DNA of 64,000 nt, taken from positions 124,001 to 188,000 of the forward strand of contig BDDD01000907.1 of the NCBI GenBank assembly GCA_001972305.1, written 5' to 3'. The notes under the pieces were generated by a model. It saw only the letters and a program-made list of their open reading frames with translations, searched no databases and was not told the origin of the DNA. Of the stretch, positions 44,533 to 55,347 are shown one piece after another. How positions within the stretch are numbered: position 1 is the first letter of the stretch; every line of letters starts with the position of its first letter. The stretch comes from Cephalotus follicularis. Lineage: Eukaryota > Streptophyta > Magnoliopsida > Oxalidales > Cephalotaceae. A program made the translations under genes and the position numbers.

Positions 44533-47500
44533 ATGAAGGGTAGGGTCTACACCTTATCTAAACATGATGTGCCAGAATCCACTACAATTGTGGGAGGTAC
44601 TATTTACATATCTGGCATATTAGCTCATGTATTGATTGACCCTGGTGCAACGCATTCATTCATTGCATCTGAATTCGCTCGCAATTTGCATGGCATTACT
44701 TCTAAACTGCCTTATGTATTACAGGTGAGTACTCCTGCGGGTACTTGTCTTCTATCTGGTACTGTTCTGAAAGATTGTGAGATCGTGGTAGCTGGGCTAG
44801 AATTGTCCGCTGACCTGATAGTGTTACCTATCCGGGATTTTGATGTAATCTTGGGGATGGACTGGCTGTATGCTCATCATGCTTGTGTTGATTGCTACAA
44901 CAAGATTATGACATTTTACCTGTAAGATGGGACTGAGTGCAAGTTTATCGGGGAGAAGAATGTTACTGCTCCGATCATCTCATATACACGAGCACAGAAA
45001 TATCTCAAGAAAGGATGCGAGGGCTATTTGGCGTATGTGATTGACCATACGAAAGGTATGCCCAGTATTTAACAAGTGCATGTTGTATGTCATTTTCCTG
45101 ATGTATTTCCAGATGAACTCACTTCATTGCCACCGGAGAGGGATATAGAGTTCAATATTTAGTTGTTGCCTGGAACTGCTCCTATATCCAAAGCACCGTA
45201 CCGAATGGCTCCTGCCGAACTGAAAGAGTTGAAAGTTCAATTGCAGGATTTTCTTGACAAGGGCTTCATCAGACTCAGTGTGTCATCATGGGGAGCACCG
45301 GTTCTATTTGTGAAGAAGAAGGATGGGTGAATGGGTCTATGCATTGACTACAGGCTGCTAAATCAAGTGACGGTGAAGAAAAAGTATCCTCTGCCACATA
45401 TTGAGGAGTTGTTCGACCAACTGCAAGGCTCAACTGTATTCTCCAAACTTGACCTAAGAACGGGTTATCATAAGTTGAGGATCAGAGAGGGTGATGTGGA
45501 GAAGACTGCATTTCGAACTAGATATGGGCACTACGAATTTCTGATTCGGCTGTTTGGTTTGACAAATGCTCCTGTAGCCTTTATGTGTCTAATGAATAGA
45601 GTGTTCAAACCTTATCTTGACCAATTTGTCATTATATTCCTAGATGACATCCTTATCTAGTCAAAGAGCATTGAGGAACACATGCAGCATTTGAAAATTG
45701 TACTGCAGACACTACAGAAAGAACAACTATACGCCAAATTCAGCAAGTGCGAGTTTTGGCTGGATCATGTGACGTTCCTAGGTCACATTGTGTCGAGTGA
45801 AGGATTGTCTGTGGATCCTTTGATGATTGAGAGTATTGTTCATTTGCCCCAACCAAGGAACGTTACGGAGGTTCTTAGTTTCTTGGGATTGGCTGGCTAC
45901 TACCGAAAGTTCATCAAGGGATTTTCGAAACTTGCAACACCACTAACACAGTTGACGCAGAAGAAGTCCAGTTTTGTGTGGGATGATTCTTGTGACGCAA
46001 GTTTCCAAGAGTTGAAGAGCCGGTTGATTTCGGCTCCAGTGTTGGCATTACCGGAGGGTAATAAGGGTTTTACTGTCTACACAGATGCTTCTGGGAAAGG
46101 ATTGGGATGCGTACTTATGCAACAGGGTATGGTGATTGCATACGCATCAAGGAAGTTGAAACCGTACGGGGAAAATTATCTCGTACATGATCTTGAGTTG
46201 GTAGCCATAGTGTTTGATTTGCAGAAATGGAGGCACTACCTCTATGGTGCACAGATTGAGATCTTCACGGACCACAAGAGTTTAAAATACTTGTTTTCCC
46301 AGAAGGAGCTCAACATGAGACAGAGACGATGGGTGGAGTTCTTCAATGATTATAATTGCAACATTCAATACCACCCGGGAAAGGCGAATGTAGTGGCTGA
46401 TGCGCTGAGTCGCAAGGCAATGATTGCTGGAGCAATGATTTCACAGTGGAAGCTATTGGTGGAATTTCAGAGATGGAGATCATTCATGGTTTCCGGAGGA
46501 GTTATTGTGGCAAGAATGAGAGCACAACCGAAACTTCTGGAGCGTATTCTGACTGCTCAGTATAGTGATTCTGAGTAATGGGGTATTCGTGAGAACCTAG
46601 ACACTGATTCTGAGTTCTCCATTCATGCTGATGGCATAATAAGGTTCCGGGGGAGGATATGTGTTCCGGATGATGAGAGCATCAAGGATGAGCTACTACA
46701 ACAAGCTCATAAATCGAAGTACAGTGTTCACCCAAAAAGTTCCAAGATGTGGCACGACCTGAAGAAGAACTACTGGTGGAGCGGCATGAAGAGAGAAATT
46801 GCTGAATATGTAGCAAGATGTTTGAACTGTCAGAGAGTGAAGGCTAAACATCAGAAACCTGCCGGACTGCTACAATCGCTACCAGTGGTTGAATGGAAAT
46901 GGGAGCACGTGACCATGGACTTCGTATCGGGATTGCCAAGGTCACAAAACCAGCATGAAGCAGTGTGGGTAGTAGTGGACAGACTTACTAAGTCTGCTCA
47001 CTTTCTTCCGATGAACATGACGTATTCTATCAAGAAGCTTGCTCGATTGTATATTCGGGAGATAGTGATATTGCATGGGGTGCCGGTCAGTATTTTCTGT
47101 GACCGAGATGCTATATTTACTTCAAGGTTCTGGAAGAAGTTCCAAACAGCAGTGGGAACGACCTTGAACTTTAGCACTACATTCCACCCATAGACTGACG
47201 GACAGTCTGAGCGTACGATTCAGACTCTGGAGGATATGCTACGGGCTTGTATGATTGATTTTGCTGGGAGTTGGGAGGATCATCTGGCATTGATTGAGTT
47301 CTCTTACAACAACAGTTTTCACACCAGCATTGGGATGGCTCCCTATGAAGCCTTGTACGGAAGAAAGTGCAGATCACCTATTTGCTGGGACGAGGTAGGT
47401 GAGAGACAAGTGCTTGGACCAGATTTGGTACAAGAGACCACTGATAAAGTGGAGATGATCAAGAAGAGACTGCTAGCTGCACAAAGTCGGCAGAAGAGTT

Positions 47501-47958
47501 ACGCCGATAGCAAGAGAAGAAAGCTAGAATTCGAGAAGGGGGATCATGTCTTCTTGAAGATCTCGCCTTCGAAGGGGATATACCGTTTTGGCCTGAAAGG
47601 GAAGTTGGCTCCAAGGTATATTGGACCTTACGAGATACTGGAGAGAGTGGGGGAGGTAACATAGCAGGTTGCACTACCGCCTAGTTTGTCGGACGTGCAT
47701 AACGTATTTCATGTCTCCATGTTACAGAAATACATACCTGACCCATCTCACATTTTCAGCTACGACCCTGGATTCATTAGTCCAAGATTGACATATGGGG
47801 AAAGGCCGACAAGGATTGTGGATCGAACGGAGAAGGTTCTGAGGAACAAGACCATCCCTATGGTTAAAGTGCTGTGGCATTTTCACGGAACGGAGGAAGC
47901 TACGTGGGAGCGTGAGGACGAAATGTTGGAGACATTTCCCCACTTATTCGAAATGTAA
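44533..47958 (+). mobile_element. D pol region (fossil)
   Basis: Protease: VLIDPGATHSFIASEFA near 44630. Reverse transcriptase: [20 protein letters not shown] near 45337 and the FLDDIL box near 45640. RNase [18 protein letters not shown] near 46078, [11 protein letters not shown] near 46265 and the [17 protein letters not shown] end near 46365. Integrase: YWWSGMKREIAEYVARCLNC near 46770 and the core MDFVSGLPRS ... [12 protein letters not shown] near 46917. The chromodomain-like C-terminus VKVLWHFHGTEEATWERED ends near 47950. Broken in several places. Confidence 0.91.
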
Positions 47959-48004
47959 TGGAAGGGCTAAATTCGAGGACGAATTTTCTATAAGGAGGGG
48001 GGAA

Positions 48005-48737
48005 TGTAATAATCGCAAATTCAATTCATGTACATCGTAATATTGATTAATAAAATGTGCACTCATTTGAATTTAATGTCCAATTATTATAAATTGTGAT
48101 GGGTAATTGCTTGGGATGAATGGATGTACAATTGGTGAAGTATCCAACTTAAGAAACCGTAAGACAGCTCGACAGCCGACTGTCACAGGGGAACAGCCGA
48201 CTGTCACAGGGGAACAACCGACTGTCTGAGGCATGAGTGGACAGTCGACTGGCCAATGCATCCAGTCGACTGGAATGGTGCAGAATAGGCACCTGGCAGG
48301 CGCAGAGACAGTGATGCCAAGTGTTCTAGAGGTGGCATGCATGGGAAATGAGTGTCACCAGCTACCATAACATGCAAGGGGAGTGCCTTGCATGTCCTCT
48401 GTTCATTCTGCAAATTGTAGACCTGCAACCTGCAAGAATCAAAAGAGAGAAAGGTGAGAAAAGGAGTGCATACGAGAGAGAGAAGGAATGAGAGGAGCTG
48501 AGTTAAAGGACTCTGGAGAATTCAAGGTCCCTAAGCCCTATATCAGTTGTGCGTGAGCTGAGATTGAGTGTTAGAAACACTAAAAATTGAGGAAAGTTGT
48601 TGGGATTATTGGAGATTGCATTGAGGATTTGGAGTGGAACTCAAAGACTTGGAAGCTTTAGACTTCTCTTGGTACGTTCAATTCGAGCTCCCTGCTTAAG
48701 TAGTACTATTAATGATGCAACTAGGAACGTTAGTTAT
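48005..48737 (+). repeat. D 3' LTR, left part, with preceding polypurine tract
   Basis: AAGGAGGGGGGAA precedes TGTAATAATCGC at 48005. This part holds a palindrome cluster (48165-48275) with one more GACTGTCACAGGGGAACA unit than the 5' LTR. It ends at GTTAT (48733-48737), the target duplication of E. The rest of the LTR is 57857-59711. Confidence 0.92.
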
Positions 48738-49888
48738 TGTCACACCCCGTTTTCCAACTTAAGACAACATATGAAATGGCACGGCTATCAACACAGTATA
48801 ATCCAGCTCATGCAAAATTCCAAATAAATAAAAACCTTCAGATACCGGAAGCAATAACATAAATGAGCCGAATTTAAACACGCTTCACGCATCCCATACA
48901 ACGTGACGCCCAACAAGTTTATAAAAAACCCAACAATATTGCCGATCGCCCATAAACGGAGCGTGATAAAATAGTACGAGATAACATAATATCCTTTATT
49001 ACAATAATCCAAATTACATAATCATTGTTCCATAATCCAGTACATAAAAAATAGAGAAACTACACAGTCTTGTCTTTCAGTCTCCAAGCAGGCACCATCT
49101 CACAAACCACTCCATCAATCTGTTACAGTAGGGGTTAGCCTTTGTCCTCACTCGGCAAAGTAGAAAAGTTTATGAATACAGTTTAAGGTCAAGGTAATGC
49201 GTATCATGAATGAATGCATAATGATGCAGCATGATATGAAATTTTCACAAAAATATATCTCCGTATATACATATAAAACAATATATGCATGCTCACAGTA
49301 CAGGTATAACTCATAAGTTATCTCAACACAAGCAGTAAAATGTTCCAAAAGGAACCAGACAGTCCAGTCATCATATCCGTCGCCACCTCCTGGCCCCAAC
49401 GTCATGCACTCTTATCCCATCCCGTTTGTGAACGGTTTGGAGCAAGTCCTCCGTATGTTGTTTAGCACGATGGCTAACCCAACAGTCACAAGTATTGCAC
49501 TGTACAATTCAAGCAATAAAGTATAATCACTTGATCAAATATATTTGTTTAAAATATATTACTCCGTTCACAAGTTGAAATAAGTCATAAAACTTAAAAC
49601 AATACATTTGGATTGCGTAGTCAATCCTTTAAAACAGTTCTCCGTATTTGGGGATACTTCCCTAGCCATTTCAAAAATATATAAAATCATATATTTGACA
49701 AATATACATTTTCGTGCAATAATGATTATAATAATCATGTAAGCTTTTCAAAATGGTTAACACTTTGTAGAAATCAACCATAATGCAATTCACAGTAATA
49801 ATGCAAACATATGCTCAGAATGCACCTAGGGTTGTTGGTAATTAACCTAGGCTTATCTCCTTCTCTAAAAGTCCCATTTCTGCTGTAA

Positions 49889-50110
49889 CAGTCGACTGTT
49901 TTTCCATAACAGTCGGTTGAATCCTTGAGTCAGTCGACTGCTCTTCCCCAGCAGTCGATTTGTTCATCATGAGTACCAGGCAGTCGACTGCCTTCCTTCG
50001 ACAGTCGACTATTCTGGGTAACATTGCATGCGTAGTCGACGGGTATTACATGCCAGTCGACTGGATGTTTGAGTAGTCGACTGCTTTAATTGAGCAGTCG
50101 GCTGCTCTGG
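49889..50110. repeat. TCGA-palindrome array in the E 3' LTR, first cluster
   Basis: Core starts are 49892, 49913 (TCGG), 49934, 49955, 49984, 50005, 50036, 50057, 50077 and 50098 (TCGG). Spacings are 21, 21, 21, 29, 21, 31, 21, 20 and 21 bp. This is the clearest example of the two-turn period in the window. The partner cluster is at about 56497-56710. Confidence 0.95.
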
Positions 50111-50936
50111 GCTAGACAGTGACAATAACTCACTGTTAATTCATCCAATCAAGCAACTGAACTTATTATCATGTATTTCAATTATCAGAATAACACTAAT
50201 AATCACACATTGGTCTAAAACACAACTCAATTCATGCATTATACTCCGTTGTCATCATAATTCAAAAGAAATCCAACTATGGCATTGCATGAAAACCTTT
50301 TCCATTCTCCATTCAAAATTCAGTAAGCATGCTAGGTTATCTATCAACAATAACCACAACAACCATACTGTAATCTACAACCAAAACAACGGTACCATTC
50401 CTTTATAACACCATTACTTTTAAACTTAAAAAGCATGCATAAAATCCTCTACACTACCCCTACCTTCGATTTCAAGTTAGAAATCGGAAGTCCACCTCTT
50501 TGTGTCTCCTTTCCATAATCCTTGAGCTTCCCAATAGCTTCACGAACCGTCCAGAAGCTTCAATCCAAGGTCCAAGCTTTAACAATGGAGGATCCTCTCA
50601 CTTCCTCACTATTTCTAACTCAAATTCTCACTGTCTTGGCTCTCAAACTCTCTGGTTCTTCCTTATCATATTGTAGGGTGAGAGAGAGGAAGGCAGGAAG
50701 CATTTTTATGTAGTCCTCTCCCTTTAACCCCTTTTGCATGGCATAACAGCTTTCCTCTCTCACTATCACATGCATGCTCACCCACATGTCCCCTTTTCTC
50801 TTCCTCTCTGTCTTTGCAGGCCCTGACGTGATGGTGCATGCCCAACACGTCCTTTTTATGATCAGATGGCGCCTGCAAGTTATCTTATAAAGGGCTGCAT
50901 GTGATCTCGTCACATGCAGATAAAACAGGGCACAAT

Positions 50937-51092
50937 CCAGTCGGCTGCCTTTCCCTGGCAGTCGGCTGCCTCTCCTGGCAGTCTGTTGCCAAGTGTCATG
51001 ATAGCTGGCCAGTCGACTGGTTCCTCACGCCAGTCGACTACCTCCCCCTTTTGTCCAACAGTCGGCTGGTATATTGCACCAGTCGGCTGTCC
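50937..51092. repeat. TCGA-palindrome array in the E 3' LTR, second cluster
   Basis: Several CAGTCGGCTG variants (for example 50939, 50960, 51060, 51081) frame two full sites at 51010-51019 and 51031-51040, which are 21 bp apart. The pair is also 21 bp apart in the other LTR (57608 and 57629). Confidence 0.88.
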
Positions 51093-51254
51093 AGGCTAGA
51101 AATCTCCACAACTACACTTAGAATCACTCTTCTAAATGCTCTAAGTTAACTTGAATTCAAGAAATCAACCAGGAAATCTTCCTTTTATTAATTCAAGGTA
51201 AAGATTACATCGAGGATTACAATAATACATGAAATTGAATTTCCGGGCGTTACA

Positions 51255-52570
51255 ATCCTCCCTCCTTCAAAGAAATTCGTCCTCGAATTTACATATACTA
51301 AAACAAATGCGGGTAGCTCTCTCGGATGTCAACTTCACGTTCCCAATTTGCTTCATCCGGCCGATGAAACTGCCACTGAACCTTTACCATCGGAATGGTT
51401 CGGTTCCTCAATACTTGTGTCTTCCAATCCAAAATCCTCACGGGAGACTCCTCGCAGGAAAGATCATCCCTCACCGTAACCGAGTCATAATCCAAGACAT
51501 GTTATGGATCTCGGATATACCCTCGTAGCATCGATACATGGAAGACATCATGTATACTCGACAATGTAGGAGGCAAGGCTAAATGATAAGCTATCTCCCC
51601 AACCCTCTTCAGAATCTCAAAAGGACCAATATAGCGTGGCGCTAGCTTGCCGTTCTTCCCGAATCTTTGCAACCCTTTTCACAAAGATACTTTCAAAAAC
51701 ATGTAATCTCCAATATCGAAGGTTAAAGGCCTTCTCTTCACATCGACGGCATAGCTCTTCTGCCGACTTTGCGCTGCAAGCAACTTTTGTTTGATGAACT
51801 TGACTTTTTCCGAAGTCTTCTCCACTAAATCCGACCCAAGCACTGGTCGTTCACAAACCTCGTCCCAACAGACGGGCGACCTACACTTCCTCCCATACAG
51901 TGCCTCTTATGGAGCCATACCAATACTCGAGTGATAGCTGTTGTTATAAGAAAACTCTATCTGAGGAATACGGTCTTCCCATGTTCCACCAAAATCGATC
52001 ACACAAGCCCGAAGCCTATCCTCCAAGGTTTGGATGGTACGCTCTGACTGTCCATCTGTCTGAGGGTGGAAAGCAGTACTGAGATTCAATTTTGTTCCAA
52101 AGGCTGTCTGAAATCTCTTCCAGAAGTTGGAAGTGAAGATCGAATCCCTATCACAAACGATGATCACCGGAACACCGTGCAGTCTCACAATCTCCTTCAC
52201 ATATAATCGAGCCAACTTGTTCACGGAATCTTGGTACATTTGGTCCAACCAGGATGAATACTGTGTAGGGATTTATGAGCCCCGCGGAGTAACTCATCCT
52301 TCAGTGTTGGTCCTTCGGATGTGGCCAATCTTGTACCGCCTCTGTCTTCAACGGATCCACCGCCAAACCTTCTCCGGATATAATGTGACCAAGAAAGATC
52401 ACACGGTCGAGCCAAAATTCACAATTACTGAATTTGGCATACAGCTGGTGCTCTCGGAGAATCTGCAGAGCCAACCTCAGGTGGCAAGCATGCTCTTCCT
52501 CACTCCTTGAGTATACAAGCACGTTGTCGCCAAACACGATGACAATGATCCTGGTACGGTCGAAATACAT
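51255..52570 (-). mobile_element. E pol remnants (fossil)
   Basis: Read on the minus strand. A reverse-transcriptase end piece ([20 protein letters not shown], then [19 protein letters not shown]) lies near 52530-52310. An integrase core piece (VNKLARLYVKEIVRLHGVP, then IVCDRDSIFTSNFWKRF and [20 protein letters not shown]) lies near 52225-51910. The chromodomain-like end VQWQFHRPDEANWEREVD lies near 51390-51300. The pieces are related to the same domains of B and D. Much of pol is not recognisable. Confidence 0.85.
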
Positions 52571-52845
52571 TATTCACCTTGTTCATGCCGGGTAACCTCG
52601 TGAAGTCTCCCCCGGCTACGTATCAAAATCGTGCCACATGAATCAATATTCAAGCGATACGATTCACATTCATGATTATGTTATCAGGGTTCTAGAAGTT
52701 CCTTAGGTACGCGCGTGGTTCCGTACTAGCCTATACATGTGTATAATCGTTCATTATTGTAGTACTATGAACCATCATTCTCTTATCCGTTAGTTAGTCC
52801 AAGTGTTTAACTTAACATTCACTTAACCACGGTTATAATATGGTC
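52571..52845. other. Unassigned 275-bp segment between E pol and LTR F
   Basis: It matches no gypsy or copia domain and has no long frame. It contains GGCTACGTATC and TACGCGCGTGGTTCC strings of unknown origin. It may have been carried in with F or may be an independent insertion. No duplication around F was found to settle this. Confidence 0.4.
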
Positions 52846-54056
52846 TGTTGACGATTTAGTCTCAATCCTTGTTTTGATGATAACATATTTGCATCTAACA
52901 AGTCTACTTGATGTGCAAGAAATTACAAGTTCAATATCAAAGAAAAATACCATCTGCAGAAGAAGACGTCGACTCTCAACAAATGACATCGATGTCCGTA
53001 CAGAAAGACATCGACGTCTTTAGTGCAAGATCAAATTACAAAGAGGACATCGTCCTTCCAGTAATGACATCGACATCCGTACCGAAAGACATCGACTACT
53101 TCCAAGATGACATCGACATCTTCCAAGTTCACATCGACTACTTCCAAGATGACATCGACGTCTTCAGTGCCAGAAGCTACTGTATGAAATTGCAATCAAA
53201 GACATCGATCCCTACATCAAAGCCATCGACGTCAATACAAAAGACATCGACGCCTTTCCATAGAGATCGACACTTTTCTAGAGCAACCTGCATTTCCCAG
53301 AAAATACATCGACTACCACAGAACAAGTCGACGTGATGCTCAAAGTCTCAATACCTGGAGATTTCCCAGAAAAGACATCGACGCCTTTTGAAAGAAGTCG
53401 ACGTCTTTTTAAATGAACAAGACCCGGGAAACCAGGAACGTCTAGTACAAGCACTACCAACGGCTATCAGCTACAAAGACATCGACGCCTTTTGAAAGAA
53501 GTCGATGTCTTTATACCAGCAGAGACAATAATAAAAGATTGCAACTACACATTTATTAATCAAAAGCTTCCACAAATCATGCAACGGCTACAAACCTTTT
53601 ATGGCTATAAAAGGAAGACAAAAACCTCTGAGAACGAAAAGGAGAAGAATATCATACATACAAAGATCAAGCAAAACAAACATACAAAGATCAAATCAAA
53701 TTCAAAGTTCATTCAAGAAGCTTTCTCTTCACACTTTAAGCTGTTTTCTTGTTCTCACTGATTTGAGCAATTATATCTTGTAATATCCAAACTGTGACAG
53801 GTTTAGCTACAAACACTACACTTTACACTTTGATTGTAATAGGGGAGTGAACCCTAGTGAATTTGGGGAGTGAACCCAAAGAGTGTTGTAAGTGATTGTG
53901 GTCAATCACAAAGGTGTACCGAATAACACCCGCAATTGTATTCGGAGAACTAGTAGAAACTCAAGGAGATCCTTGGGAAAAGTGGACGTATGCAAGAGTT
54001 TTGCCGAACCACTCTAAACTAGTGTTTGCAAATCTCTCTAACTCTATCTCTTTACA
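52846..54056 (+). mobile_element. LTR F: SIRE-type LTR inside element E (fossil)
   Basis: It starts TGTTGACGATTTAGTCTC and aligns with the S LTRs through the array, the TATA box at 53606-53613 and the CAAGGAGATCCTTGGG tail. It ends near CTTTACATTATTG (54056-54075). It is about 1.2 kb with no internal region attached, so it is a solo or broken LTR. The flanks (TGGTC and TTATT) do not match. It is more diverged from the S LTRs than they are from each other, so it is a different subfamily member. Confidence 0.82.
52965..53515. repeat. TCGA-palindrome array in LTR F
   Basis: The first core starts are 52969, 52989, 53011, 53050, 53070, 53092, 53113, 53134 and 53155. Spacings are 20, 22, 39, 20, 22, 21, 21 and 21 bp. 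Another ten or so sites continue to about 53510. As in S, sites ending CGACTACTTCC or CGACGCC tend to alternate with sites ending CGACGTC, CGATGTC or CGACATC. Confidence 0.92.
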
Positions 54057-54074
54057 TTATTGCCTATATTGATG

Positions 54075-55240
54075 CAAGTAAGAGCAAAAATCTTACCTCT
54101 CATGATTCCCTTGCCTTTGTCTCCCTGCTGCGAAGGTCCCGCTGCGGCCCTGCAGCTACTAGCTAGTCCAGTAGGTGCCGTAGCCTGACTCTTCGGGCAA
54201 TCTCTCACGGAATGGCCAGATGCCCCACACCTCAAACACAGTCCGTTCATCCTCCAGCAGTCCTTCTGTAAGTGGCCTTTACGACCACAGTGATAGAAAG
54301 CTCCAGTTCCGACATCACTCCCTTGCCTAGGAGTACCCTGTGTGGCAGTCTGCTCAGATCTGTTCTTCGATGATTTCATCGGAGAACCGCTGTCTTGCCA
54401 TTTCAAAGAATCTGGTCTCGTCAGGCTCTGTTTATTCAATTGTGCTCGAGCCCTCTCTGCTTGGTCCTCACTGGATATGCTTTCCAGAATCCTCGCCTTT
54501 TGAGCGACCTCTGGAAAAGTGCCCAGCTCCATAGCCCTAATTCTTGACCGAAGATCCGGCCGCAAACCCTTCAGAAATCTCCCTATCTTTTTCACGTCAT
54601 CAGCTACCAGATAAGGTGAATGTCTGGCTAGCTCCACAAACGTGGCCTGGTACTCGGACACAGTCATCTCCCCTTGATGCAACTCAAGAAGCTCTGTCTC
54701 TCTCTCTTTTTGCTCAAGCTGGGGTACATAGGAATCGAGGAACTCTGTCTGGAATCTCTCCCATGTAGCATCGAGTCCAACTGACTCCCACCTTGCTTTG
54801 ACCATCTCCCACCAATGAGTGGCCTCTCCCCATTGACAGTACATGGCAAACTTCAATTTCTGAGTGTCGGTACAGTCCATCACTTCAAAGATATTCTCTA
54901 AGTCTTGAAGCCATCTTTCAGCAATTGTAGTATCAAGCTCTCCCCAGAAGCTAGGTGGATTTTGTCTCATAAACCTCTCGATGTCCCTCCCAAACTGATT
55001 ACCATCCTCTCCCGGGCAGTGATCGGGAGCTCTATGTTGCGGTCGAGCTTGCGCGTAGTACTGGCTCATCTCCTCCGCATTAGCCATATTAAAGGCCATC
55101 TGTTGCTGAAAGTAGTCCGCAATCCGGGCCATCAGGTCCCTAGCATCTTGGGGGACATTCACTCCTTGCGGCACATTCATTCCCTCAGTGGCATTGGCTC
55201 CAGCAGCTCTAGCCCTTCCACGTGTTCTCCTTTGGTCCAT
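54075..55240 (-). mobile_element. E gag region (fossil)
   Basis: The Met at 55240 on the minus strand starts MDQRRTRGRARAAGANATEG. It continues with RIADYFQQQMAFNMANAEEM, the capsid box ERWLQDLENIFEVMDCTDTQ and QWGEATHWWEMVKARWES, then ELHQGEMTVSEYQATFVELA. Zinc knuckles near 54310-54200 include FYHCGRKGHLQKDC and CLRCGASGHSVRDC. It is unusually well preserved along its length compared with the pol of the same element. LTR F interrupts the sequence beyond it. Confidence 0.9.
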
Positions 55241-55330
55241 TCTATCTCCTATAAGGAATGATATAAAGGATCATCAGGAAACGTTACATTAATTGCCGAG
55301 AAACTTATCCAAGCTAAGCATATTTGGAAT

Positions 55331-55347
55331 ATGCTCTGATACCACGT
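55331..55347 (-). other. E primer binding site, initiator tRNA-Met type
   Basis: The minus strand reads ACGTGGTATCAGAGC directly after the 5' LTR end at 55348, as in B and D. Confidence 0.88.

Larger units (their letters stand above)
48738..51254 (-). repeat. E 3' LTR (left)
   Basis: It is bounded by GTTAT on the left and a GAAGGAGGGAGGAT tract (minus strand) on the right. On the minus strand CTTTATAAG near 50884-50893 lies just downstream of the 50937-51090 palindrome cluster, a plausible TATA box placed relative to its array as in element S. Confidence 0.9.

Noticed and set aside
15101-53515. CRISPR-like reading of the regularly spaced palindrome arrays
   Set aside because: The repeats are only 8-12 bp and degenerate, the spacers are 9-12 bp, no cas genes are present, and the DNA is clearly plant nuclear. 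The arrays lie inside LTRs.
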